The position numbers and the translations under genes were made by a program. Positions 42,194-49,828 of a DNA stretch of 64,000 nt are shown one piece after another; the first letter of the stretch is position 1, and each line of letters begins with the position of its first letter. Under the pieces are notes generated by a model. The model was given only the letters and a program-made list of their open reading frames with translations, did no database searches and was not told where the DNA came from. Source of the stretch: Mycobacterium sp. 050128 (lineage in GTDB: Bacteria; Actinomycetota; Actinomycetes; Mycobacteriales; Mycobacteriaceae); assembly GCF_036409155.1 (NCBI RefSeq), contig NZ_JAZGLW010000001.1, positions 1,736,001-1,800,000 of the forward strand, read 5' to 3'.

Positions 42194-42823
42194 CTAGGGT
42201 TTGTGAACGTGATGGGTGGCGGCGACGCCGGCGACCAGCGCGTGCAGTTGCTGGGTGAGTTCGGCCGCGCTATCGACCCCGGGATGTCCGAACACCTGCC
42301 GGACGATCACGCCGTTGATGAAGGTTGTGATCGCACGGGCCTGCTTCTCCACGAGGGCGCGATCAACAAGGCCGGGCTGCAGTTGGGTGACCGCCTGTTC
42401 GCTCAACGTTACGAAGCCCGCAATCGCGTCCTCGATGGCACCCTGCAGAACCTCGTCTCGGTGCGCATGCAAGGCCAACTCGTAGCGGGCCCGCGAGCGA
42501 TCCAGGCCGGGTCCGGTCGACGACCGCATCACCATGTCGGCGAGCACCGACAAAGTCGTGGCGTTCGTTGTGGCCTCCGACGGAGTGCACCGTCGCATCA
42601 CGGCTTCGAAATCGACGGCATCCAGCTCAGCCACCCGCTCGGCAGTGGCGCGGAGCAACGCCGAACGGGTGCGAAAATACGATGACGTCGTGCCGTCAGG
42701 CAGCCCCGCTTGCTGCTCTACTTTGCGGTGAGTGAGCCCCTTGGCACCTTCGTCGGCAAGGATTTGGATCGCTGCATCACACAGAATGCGGCGACGTCCT
42801 TCGACATCAGCTTTCCGCTTCAT
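42194..42823 (-). CDS. TetR/AcrR-family regulator
   Basis: This 209-residue protein has helix-turn-helix RRRILCDAAIQILADEGAKGLTHRKVEQQAGLPDGTTSSYFRTRSALL (about 10-56), the GTTSSYF-type variant common in YxaF-like regulators. A hydrophobic ligand domain follows. It is upstream of the hydrolase-mceE unit on the same strand, with the tandem operator in the gap, so it probably represses that unit. Confidence 0.9.
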   Translation of the reverse strand: MKRKADVEGRRRILCDAAIQILADEGAKGLTHRKVEQQAGLPDGTTSSYFRTRSALLRATAERVAELDAVDFEAVMRRCTPSEATTNATTLSVLADMVMRSSTGPGLDRSRARYELALHAHRDEVLQGAIEDAIAGFVTLSEQAVTQLQPGLVDRALVEKQARAITTFINGVIVRQVFGHPGVDSAAELTQQLHALVAGVAATHHVHKP

Positions 42824-43065
42824 AGCAACGCGGGCAGTCTAACTCAGGTCAGCTGGGGCCTAGCGGGAAATCGCAGGTGTTGCCATCGCCAGGAACCTTC
42901 GACAGCCGTGTCGAACAGCTGCCGCGTTGCACCTGCGTCGCCTGTCCCGACTTTCTCGGCGATTCGAGGCATTTGTAACCCGCGATCCTATTTACTGTGA
43001 CCCAACTCACTCTGCGGCAGCGGCCGCGTAGTTCGTGGGGCAAGTGAGTGCGGGAGGACGCGACG

Positions 43066-44139
43066 ATGGCGTGGCTGGCGACGTGGTGGGGGCAGGACCA
43101 CCATTTCGACTGGCTGACAGGCTATTTGCAGGCGCACGGGCTGGGCTCGAGCACCCGCAAGCTGTTGGCTGGGGTGGCGGCCTCGTTGGTGCTCGTGCCG
43201 GCCAACGTCTGGTTGGATCCGACGTTGCCGCTGCGGCCGGTGGCGCTGGCGTATTCGGTGCTGGCTGCCGTGGCCGGGCTGAGGATGGCGGTGCTGTGGT
43301 TACGCGGGTGGCCGACCCGACGACAATCCCTTTTCTTCATTCTGACCGGCAGTGTGATCATCGGCCTCGGCTGCTTGTGGCAACCCCAGCCGCTGGTCGG
43401 GCTGATGGCATGCTCGGCCATGGCGGTTACCGGCGGTTACCTCGCGTTCTTCCACACCGCCAAGTACATGACCCTGAATTTTGGCCTGGCCTGCGCAATT
43501 GCGATCGTGCAAGCGGCGCGCCTGGCTGCCGCGGGGCAACCGATGCTGGCCTTCACCGGCTGCTTCCTGGTACTCGAACTCAACGCGGTCGTCCCGCTGG
43601 CCATCCAGATCGTCGTACGCGCACTCTGGGTGGATCTGCTGCGCGCTAACCGCGATCCGTTGACCGGCCTGCTGAATCGGCGCGCCTGCGATCGGGCCAT
43701 TGTAGGGCGGATGCTCGTCGGCGCCAACCACATGTTTTTGATGGTGGCGATGATCGACCTGGACCGGTTCAAAAGCCTCAACGACACCCACGGACACGCC
43801 GCGGGCGACGCAGCGCTCGTCGCGGTCGCCGGCGCATTGAGCGCCGCCTGCAGCGACACCGCCATCGTCGGTCGCGTCGGTGGTGAGGAATTCTTGATCG
43901 CCGAAATCGTGACACCAGAACAGCGGCCCGGGTGGGGCCTGGACCTCTGTGACGCCGTGGCCGCAGTCAACGCCTCCGTGACCGCGAGCGTCGGAATCGC
44001 CGCGATGGCGCTGCGCGGCATGGTCACCGACCATGCCGACGAAGCGTTTCGCCAAGTGGTCGCCCATGCCGACAACGCCATGTATGAAGCCAAACGACGT
44101 GGGGGAAATCAAACCCGCCATCACGAGGTTGCGGTCTGA
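43066..44139 (+). CDS. Membrane-bound diguanylate cyclase (GGDEF)
   Basis: This 357-residue protein has about six N-terminal transmembrane helices (roughly 35-195), then a GGDEF domain opening DPLTGLLNRRACDRAI. Metal/substrate residues lie in IDLDRFKSLNDTHGHAAGD, and the active loop is RVGGEEF. The residues five positions before the loop are not RxxD, so product inhibition at an I-site is not expected. It should make c-di-GMP; no EAL partner is in the window. ATG 43066 follows GGGAGG. Confidence 0.92.
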   Translation: MAWLATWWGQDHHFDWLTGYLQAHGLGSSTRKLLAGVAASLVLVPANVWLDPTLPLRPVALAYSVLAAVAGLRMAVLWLRGWPTRRQSLFFILTGSVIIGLGCLWQPQPLVGLMACSAMAVTGGYLAFFHTAKYMTLNFGLACAIAIVQAARLAAAGQPMLAFTGCFLVLELNAVVPLAIQIVVRALWVDLLRANRDPLTGLLNRRACDRAIVGRMLVGANHMFLMVAMIDLDRFKSLNDTHGHAAGDAALVAVAGALSAACSDTAIVGRVGGEEFLIAEIVTPEQRPGWGLDLCDAVAAVNASVTASVGIAAMALRGMVTDHADEAFRQVVAHADNAMYEAKRRGGNQTRHHEVAV

Positions 44140-44140
44140 G

Positions 44141-44707
44141 TCAGCGGCGAAAGCGCTTGGCGACCAGCTTGGTGAATTCGACCGCCGAGCGGCGGACGGA
44201 TTCGAGTTCCAGTGACACCAACAGCGTGTCCACCATTGCGAACGGCAGCGTGGTGGCCACCGCCCCGCGGCCGTACTCGATGTGCCACGAGCCGGGGTGA
44301 ATGGTCAGCCCCCGCGCGCGGCCCCGCTCCAGGCAGGTGCTTTCACCGGGCAACAGCGTCATGGGTTTCGTGTCGTCCGACTCGAGATCGTAAGAATCGA
44401 TTCGCCCGGCCATCAGGAACTTGTGGATGTCCACATGCTTGTAGCGCCCCGAAAAGCCTTGTGTTCCAGTGGGGGAACCGAAAATCACGATGTACTCACG
44501 GGGGCTGAAGTAGAGAAAAAGAACCTTGCCGAGGATCCCGCCGGCCTTGCTGCCCACCCATCGGCCCGGGGTCGGATCGACCAGATCAGGATATTGGTCC
44601 GCAAGCAATTCGATTGCCCGCGTGACCAACTCGCCGTCGTCCAGCGACAGGCCGACGACTTGCTTAGCGATCGTGTGCAGCGAATCCGGGTCGATTTTGT
44701 AGGCCAT
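44141..44707 (-). CDS. ERG2 / sigma-1 receptor-like protein (sterol isomerase family)
   Basis: This 188-residue protein aligns along its length with eukaryotic ERG2 C8 sterol isomerase and sigma-1 receptor. Matching blocks are FDPxxLH-like IDPDSLHTIAKQ at 5, GGILGKVLFLYFSPREYIVIFGSP at 57-79, GFSGRYKHVDIHKFLMAG at 84-101, LLPGESTCLERGRARGLTI, and WHIEYGRGAVATTLPFAMVDTL at 141-162; sigma-1 reads EYGRGVIPSTLAFALADT. E144 matches the buried Glu, and D93 could be the partner acid as in ERG2. The N-terminal membrane helix of the eukaryotic proteins is absent. ATG 44707 is chosen; the upstream extension overlaps the TetR gene. It neighbours steroid-type genes. Confidence 0.82.
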   Translation of the reverse strand: MAYKIDPDSLHTIAKQVVGLSLDDGELVTRAIELLADQYPDLVDPTPGRWVGSKAGGILGKVLFLYFSPREYIVIFGSPTGTQGFSGRYKHVDIHKFLMAGRIDSYDLESDDTKPMTLLPGESTCLERGRARGLTIHPGSWHIEYGRGAVATTLPFAMVDTLLVSLELESVRRSAVEFTKLVAKRFRR

Positions 44708-44801
44708 CAGTAGGTTCCGTCCGACGCTGAGTGCACGCCGCGAAACTAGCAGCGCCGGGTTCCACGTGTCTGCCTTTTGATCGGCTGGGTATGGTTCGAC
44801 G

Positions 44802-45443
44802 ATGACGCCGAGCGGTGCAGCGCGAGAGCGGCGGGGCACGTCGGCCATCCGAGCCGACGAGTCCGACGCGACGCGTGGGCGCCCGCGCGACATGCAGCGT
44901 CGCGCCGCGGTCATCTCCGCCACCCGGGAACTGTTGATCGCCAACGGCTACGAAGAAATCACCTTGGCCGGCGTCGCGCGTCATGCCGGGGTGTCGCGGC
45001 CGTTCGTCTACGAACACTGGGGCAGCAAGTTCGCGCTGGTCGAGGACGCCATCTTTTCCGTCCCGGGCGAATATCCCGCGATCGATGAACTCCCGTTCGC
45101 CGATGCATTGACCAGCCTGATCACCGGCATGGTGCGCGTCCAGTCCGATCCTGCCTACTTGGCGGGCATGCCGGGAGTCGCGACGGTGCTCTACAGCCGG
45201 CCCGACTTGGTCGAACAGGTCGAGGCGCGCTACATGGCGCCGATCCGGGCACTGTGGGTCCGACTGATCGAACGCGGAAAGGCCGAGGGTCTGGTCCGGT
45301 CGGAGGTCGACGGCAGTGCGCTGATGGACACCATGCGGGGTGCGGTCACGCTGCACACTTCGGTGAACAAGGCGCTGGGTGAGGCCGAGCTGATTGCGCA
45401 CCTGAGGTCGTTAATCCTGCACGGGATCAGCGTCGGAGAATGA
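44802..45443 (+). CDS. TetR-family regulator of the steroid-type cluster
   Basis: This 213-residue protein has a basic N-terminal tail and helix-turn-helix RRAAVISATRELLIANGYEEITLAGVARHAGVSRPFVYEHWGSKFALV (about 33-80). The ligand domain ends with LHTSVNKALGEAELIAHLRSL. It is divergent from the ERG2-like gene and directly precedes the SDR-KshA operon, with palindrome CTTACA-CCA-TGTAAG in the 41-bp gap. The ligand is probably a steroid or acyl-CoA (inference). Confidence 0.9.
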   Translation: MTPSGAARERRGTSAIRADESDATRGRPRDMQRRAAVISATRELLIANGYEEITLAGVARHAGVSRPFVYEHWGSKFALVEDAIFSVPGEYPAIDELPFADALTSLITGMVRVQSDPAYLAGMPGVATVLYSRPDLVEQVEARYMAPIRALWVRLIERGKAEGLVRSEVDGSALMDTMRGAVTLHTSVNKALGEAELIAHLRSLILHGISVGE

Positions 45444-45458
45444 CCCTCGTCCAGTTTT

Positions 45459-45473
45459 CTTACACCATGTAAG
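45459..45473. promoter_or_regulatory. Perfect TetR-type palindrome before the SDR-KshA operon
   Basis: CTTACA-CCA-TGTAAG is a perfect 6+6 dyad located 11 bp before the SDR ATG. It would block transcription starting there. It differs from the KstR consensus, so the local TetR is the likely binder. Confidence 0.6.
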
Positions 45474-45484
45474 GTAATGGCGTC

Positions 45485-46252
45485 ATGAAATCGCTGCACG
45501 CACTCTTCGACCTCACCGGTCGCACCGCCATCGTCACCGGGGGCACCCGAGGCATCGGGCTGGCGATCGCCGAGGGGTTGATCGAGTGCGGGGCGAATGT
45601 GGTTGTCGCCAGCCGAAAGGCCGATGCCTGCGCGGCGGCCGCCGACAAGCTGCAGGCCCTTGGCGGCGGTCGCGCCGTCGGTGTGCCCACGCATCTGGGG
45701 AACCTGGATGCCATCGACGGTCTTGTCAATGCCGCCGTCGCGGAGTTCGGCGGCATCGACATGGTGGTCAACAACGCCGCCAATGCCCTCTCGCTGCCGC
45801 TGGGCGAGTTCACCGCGGAAGCGTGGTCGAAGTCGTTCTCCGTCAACCTGCAAGGTCCGGTCTTCCTGGTGCAGGCGGCGTTACCGCACCTACGCAAAAG
45901 CGAGCACGCGTCGATCCTGAACGTCGTCTCCGCCGGCGCCTTCATCTATTCGCCTGCGACGTCGATGTATTCGGCGGCGAAGGCCGCGATGGTGTCGTTC
46001 ACGCGGTCCATGGCTGCGGAGTTCGCGTCACAGGGGATTCGAGTCAACGCCCTGGCGCCCGGTTCGGTCGATACCGACATGGCGCGGGCCAACCCGCCGG
46101 AGTTCATCGAGGTGATGAAGTCGGCCGCGCTGCTGAAGCGGATGGCCGAGGCCACCGAAATGGTTCCTCCCGCACTGCTTTTGCTTTCCGACGCGGGAAG
46201 TTTCATCACCGGGCAGACCATCATCGCCGACGGCGGCATGGTGGCCAGGTAG
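45485..46252 (+). CDS. Short-chain dehydrogenase/reductase, first gene of steroid-type operon
   Basis: This 255-residue classical SDR has the cofactor motif TGGTRGIG near 18-25, NNAAN (variant of NNAG), the catalytic Ser in NVVSAGAF, YSAAK, and the PGSVDTDMA loop. It ends with the usual ITGQTIIADGGM. The Arg in ASRKADA points to NADP(H). It is followed in the same frame by a SnoaL-like gene after its TAG. It may act as a hydroxysteroid or 3-hydroxyacyl-CoA dehydrogenase. Confidence 0.92.
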   Translation: MKSLHALFDLTGRTAIVTGGTRGIGLAIAEGLIECGANVVVASRKADACAAAADKLQALGGGRAVGVPTHLGNLDAIDGLVNAAVAEFGGIDMVVNNAANALSLPLGEFTAEAWSKSFSVNLQGPVFLVQAALPHLRKSEHASILNVVSAGAFIYSPATSMYSAAKAAMVSFTRSMAAEFASQGIRVNALAPGSVDTDMARANPPEFIEVMKSAALLKRMAEATEMVPPALLLLSDAGSFITGQTIIADGGMVAR

Positions 46253-46261
46253 GAGGCGACC

Positions 46262-46705
46262 ATCACCGACACCGACAGCGCGACGCGCGAAGCCAACAAG
46301 CAAACGCTTGGGCGGGCGATGGCCGGCATCAGCGCGCTCGACCTCGACGCGGTCCTCGCCGAACTTCACGACGATGTCCGATTCGAATTGCCTTACGAGG
46401 ACGCGGTTCCCGACTCCGGCCAAGACGGCATTCGTGAGCTGCTCGGGTCCATGTTCGGAATGTTCGAGAAGTTCACGATCACGCTGACCGACATCTACGA
46501 CCTGCTCGACCCGGACATGTTGGTGGCGCGCTATCGGGGTGACGCCCTGGGTCGGGACAAGCCCGTCGTCTACCAGAACGACTACATCGGCGTGTTCGAG
46601 TTTCGCGACGGCAAGATCACGCTATGGCGCGAGTTCGACAATCCCATGGTGTCGGCAGCGATGGTCGCGGGGTTCGCCGCCAACTCCTCCGGGGCCGGCT
46701 CATGA
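46262..46705 (+). CDS. SnoaL/NTF2-like protein with a possible ATC start
   Basis: This is an NTF2-fold protein with ALDLDAVLAELHDDVRFELPYEDAVP, FEKFTITLTDIYDLLDPDMLVARY and YIGVFEFRDGKITLWREFDNPM, the polyketide cyclase/ketosteroid isomerase-like pattern. The conventional ATG is 46319 (129 aa). An AGGAGG box at 46251-46256 is instead spaced 5-6 nt from ATC at 46262. The intervening in-frame codons encode a plausible first helix (REANKQTLGRAMAGISALD) and contain no ATG, GTG or TTG; an in-frame TAG lies just upstream. The longer form is therefore listed, with 46319 as fallback. It may catalyse double-bond isomerisation. Confidence 0.7.
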   Translation: MTDTDSATREANKQTLGRAMAGISALDLDAVLAELHDDVRFELPYEDAVPDSGQDGIRELLGSMFGMFEKFTITLTDIYDLLDPDMLVARYRGDALGRDKPVVYQNDYIGVFEFRDGKITLWREFDNPMVSAAMVAGFAANSSGAGS

Positions 46706-47544
46706 GCGCCGCGATCTCCGTCGAGCGCCTTGACGACGGTGCGATCGCCATCGTGACAATCAACCGCCCGCAACGCCGAAATGCGTTGGACTCACAGACT
46801 CTCGTCGACATGCATCGGCTGCTGGACGGACTGAACGGCGATCCCGGGCTGCGTGCAATCGTGATGACCGGCGCGGGTGTCTCGTTCTGCTCCGGTGCCG
46901 ACCTGAAATCGCAGCCCGACGATCTGTCCGACAGCGCCGGCGTCCCGTATGCCGAGCTCCGCTCGGCGGCCGCCTCGACCGTCGCCGTCACGATGGCTGC
47001 ACAAGAACTGATGGCCTCGGCCTTCGAGAAGATCCACCGGCTGCGGGTACCCGTCATCGCCGCGGTCAACGGATTCGCGTTGGGCGGCGGCTTCGCGTTG
47101 GCGTTGGCTTGCGATATCCGGTATGCCGCCGAATCGGCGACCTTTGGTGCGGTTTTCATCCGGCACGGGGTGTCGGCATGCGACATGGGCACCAGCTACT
47201 TCCTGCCGCGCTTAGTCGGAGCGTCGCGGGCCGCCGAATTGATGCTCACCGGGCGTGTTTTCGGCGCGGCCGAAGCGATGACCATCGGATTGGTGCTCGA
47301 GGTGGTCGACGCCGCGAGCCTGCTCGACACCGCAATCGCCAAAGCCCGTGAGATAGCGCAGAACTCGCCGTTGGCGGTCTGGATGACCAAAGAAACGATG
47401 TGGCAGACCATCGACTCGCCGAGTCTGCGCCACGCGCTCGACCTCGAAAACCGGACACAGGTGATGTGCACGGGCACAGGGGATCTGGCCAACTCGTTCG
47501 CCGCCTTCCGCGACGACGGGACCGCTCGTTGGAATCCACTGTGA
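46702..47544 (+). CDS. Enoyl-CoA hydratase/isomerase family protein
   Basis: This 280-residue crotonase-fold enzyme has TINRPQRRNALDSQTL, oxyanion segment GVSFCSGADLKSQ and the second one in AVNGFALGGGFALALACDIRYAAESA. The catalytic Glu region reads RHGVSACDMGTSYFLPRLVG, where the usual E/G pattern is altered. ATG 46702 overlaps the preceding stop (ATGA), which indicates translational coupling. It probably hydrates an enoyl-CoA in side-chain or ring degradation. Confidence 0.9.
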   Translation: MSAAISVERLDDGAIAIVTINRPQRRNALDSQTLVDMHRLLDGLNGDPGLRAIVMTGAGVSFCSGADLKSQPDDLSDSAGVPYAELRSAAASTVAVTMAAQELMASAFEKIHRLRVPVIAAVNGFALGGGFALALACDIRYAAESATFGAVFIRHGVSACDMGTSYFLPRLVGASRAAELMLTGRVFGAAEAMTIGLVLEVVDAASLLDTAIAKAREIAQNSPLAVWMTKETMWQTIDSPSLRHALDLENRTQVMCTGTGDLANSFAAFRDDGTARWNPL

Positions 47545-47565
47545 CTCAGAGAGGCGACTGAAAGT

Positions 47566-48669
47566 ATGGCGAATTCCCTGTGTGAGCGCCTCGGTATCGA
47601 GTTCCCGCTCTTCGCGTTCTCGCACTGCCGCGACGTGGTCGCCGAGGTCAGCAAGGCCGGCGGATATGGGGTGCTGGGCGCGCTGGCCTACAACGCCGAG
47701 CGCCTCGAGGTCGAGCTGTCCTGGATCGACGAGCACGTCGGCGGCCGGCCGTACGGGGTGGATTTCGCGATGCCGGAAAAGTTCGTCGGCAAGGGCGAGC
47801 CCTTCAGCCTTGATGCGCTGCGCGAGCTCATTCCGGCCAGCCACACCGAACACATGGAGAAAGTGCTCGCCAACCACGGCGTGCCGCCGCTGCCGGAGGA
47901 CGCCGAGCGGCGGGTGATCGCCGCCGGCCTCGGAGTCGAGGCCGAAGGGCCGGGTCAGGTAGAGGTCGCGCTGCGACACCCGGTGTCGATGATCGTCAAC
48001 GCGCTGGGGCCGCCACCGGCCTACGCCATCACGGCCGCACACGAAAAGGGCGTCCTGGTAGGCGCGTTGAGTGGTTCGCCACGTCATGCTCGGCGCAACG
48101 TCGATGCGGGAGTCGACGTGATCATCGCCCAGGGCGGCGAGGCCGGGGGACACACCGGCGAGATCGCCACGATGGTGCTGGTGCCCGCGGTCGTCGATGA
48201 GGTCGGGCCGGACATCCCCGTGTTGGCCGCCGGCGGCATCGGTAACGGCCGGCAGATGGCGGCCGCGATGGCTCTCGGCGCACAAGGGGCTTGGACCGGA
48301 TCGCTGTGGCTGACGGTCGCCGAAGCCGCGACGGAGCCGTGGGTCGTCGAGAACCTGTTGAAGGCCGGGTACTCCGACACGGTCCGCTCGCGCGCGATGA
48401 CCGGTAAGCCGGCCCGCCAGATCCGCACCGAATGGACCGCGGCCTGGGAAGGCCCCGACAATCCTGAGCCGCTGCCAATGCCGTTGCAGGGCATCGTGTA
48501 TGCGGACGCATCCGCACGGTTCATGCGGGCGCGCTCGAGCGCCTTGTCCGGTTCCCCGGTGGGGCAGATCGTCGGGTCGATTAACAAGGTGCGGCGCTCG
48601 CGCGACGTGGTTCTCGACATCGTCGAGGAGTACCTCGCCACGGTGCGGCGACTGGCAGAAGACGGCTGA
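47566..48669 (+). CDS. Nitronate monooxygenase-family flavoprotein
   Basis: This 367-residue TIM-barrel FMN enzyme has a conserved opening ERLGIEFPLFAFSHCRDVV, FMN-phosphate loops AQGGEAGGHTGEIATMVLVPAVVD and PVLAAGGIGNGRQMAAAMALGAQGAWTGS, and the catalytic His in GGHTG. Relatives in steroid clusters are 2-nitropropane dioxygenase-like enoyl reductases of uncertain role. It lies 21 bp after the hydratase and 12 bp before the KshA-like gene. Confidence 0.9.
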   Translation: MANSLCERLGIEFPLFAFSHCRDVVAEVSKAGGYGVLGALAYNAERLEVELSWIDEHVGGRPYGVDFAMPEKFVGKGEPFSLDALRELIPASHTEHMEKVLANHGVPPLPEDAERRVIAAGLGVEAEGPGQVEVALRHPVSMIVNALGPPPAYAITAAHEKGVLVGALSGSPRHARRNVDAGVDVIIAQGGEAGGHTGEIATMVLVPAVVDEVGPDIPVLAAGGIGNGRQMAAAMALGAQGAWTGSLWLTVAEAATEPWVVENLLKAGYSDTVRSRAMTGKPARQIRTEWTAAWEGPDNPEPLPMPLQGIVYADASARFMRARSSALSGSPVGQIVGSINKVRRSRDVVLDIVEEYLATVRRLAEDG

Positions 48670-48681
48670 GGAGGAATCGCA

Positions 48682-49815
48682 GTGGTTAGCAACGACGACG
48701 TCCGGGACATCGACACCGGCGTACCCATGATGCGCTTCGCCCGCGGCTGGCACTGCATCGGCCTGGCCGACAACTTCCGCGACGGAAAACCCCACGCGAT
48801 CAACGCATTCGGGACCCGTCTGGTGGTGTTCACCGACTCGGCGGGCGAGGTACACGTACTCGACGCGTACTGCCGCCACATGGGCGGTGACCTGTCCCAA
48901 GGGACCATCAAGGGTGATTCGGTGGCCTGCCCGTTTCACGACTGGCGCTGGCAGGGCTCGACCGGACGCTGCTCTTTGGTGCCCTACGCCAAGCGCACTC
49001 CTCGATTGGCGCGAACACGGCGTTGGCCGACCGGAGAGGTCAATGGCCAACTGCTCGTCTGGCACGACCCCGAGGGGTCGACTCCTGCCCCCGAGATCTT
49101 CCCGCCGACGATCGACGGGTACACCGAAGGGCAGTGGTCCCCATGGTCGTGGAACTCCATCCTCATCGAGGGCTCACACTGCCGCGAGATCGTCGACAAC
49201 AACGTCGACATGGCTCACTTCTTCTACATCCACCACGCGTACCCGACGTTCTTCAAGAACATCATCGAAGGCCACACGGCGACCCAGATCATGGAGTCCA
49301 AGGCCCGGCCCGATACCACCAATAACTACGAGAAGCTCTGGGAGGGAACGAAACTTCGCTCCGAGGCAACGTATTTCGGCCCCGCCTACATGATTAACTG
49401 GCTCCACAACGACGTGGCGCCGGACTTCACGATCGAAGTCGCGCTGATCAACTGCCACTACCCGGTCACGCACAACTCATTCGTGCTGCAGTGGGGGGTG
49501 GCCGTTCAGGAACTACCCGGCCTGCCGGCGGACAAGGCGGCCAAGCTCGCCGCCGCGATGAGTCGATCGTTCGGCGAGGGCTTCCTGGAAGACGTCGAGA
49601 TCTGGAAGCACAAGACACGCATCGAGAATCCACTGCTTACCGAGGAGGACGGCGCGGTGTATCAGCACCGGCGCTGGTATGAGCAGTTCTATGTTGATGC
49701 TGCCGATGTCACCGCGGAGATGACCGACCGCTTCGAAATCGAGGTAGACACCAACCACGCCAACAAGTTTTGGCAGCGCGAGGTGGCGGAGAACCTCGCG
49801 GCGGCCGTGCGGTAA
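48682..49815 (+). CDS. KshA-type Rieske oxygenase (3-ketosteroid 9-alpha-hydroxylase oxygenase-like)
   Basis: This 377-residue oxygenase has a Rieske centre at C64-R-H66 and C83-P-F-H86 (AYCRHMGG, ACPFHDW). The mononuclear iron ligands are in NNVDMAHFFYIHHAYP (D176, H179, H184), preceded by the bridging Asp region. PTFFKNIIEGHTATQIM and the extended C-terminus match KshA proteins. KshA with reductase KshB opens ring B of steroids. Several KshA paralogues with different substrate ranges exist in actinobacteria, so the exact substrate is open. GTG 48682 follows GAGGAGGAAT. No reductase gene is in the window. Confidence 0.9.
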   Translation: MVSNDDVRDIDTGVPMMRFARGWHCIGLADNFRDGKPHAINAFGTRLVVFTDSAGEVHVLDAYCRHMGGDLSQGTIKGDSVACPFHDWRWQGSTGRCSLVPYAKRTPRLARTRRWPTGEVNGQLLVWHDPEGSTPAPEIFPPTIDGYTEGQWSPWSWNSILIEGSHCREIVDNNVDMAHFFYIHHAYPTFFKNIIEGHTATQIMESKARPDTTNNYEKLWEGTKLRSEATYFGPAYMINWLHNDVAPDFTIEVALINCHYPVTHNSFVLQWGVAVQELPGLPADKAAKLAAAMSRSFGEGFLEDVEIWKHKTRIENPLLTEEDGAVYQHRRWYEQFYVDAADVTAEMTDRFEIEVDTNHANKFWQREVAENLAAAVR

Positions 49816-49828
49816 GAGCGAGTTCGGG

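Noticed and set aside
47212..49065. 617-codon open frame on the minus strand across the hydratase, nitronate monooxygenase and KshA-like genes
   Set aside because: It is antisense to three genes with clear motifs; its composition (His/Arg/Gly-rich, no domain) is that of a GC-rich shadow frame.
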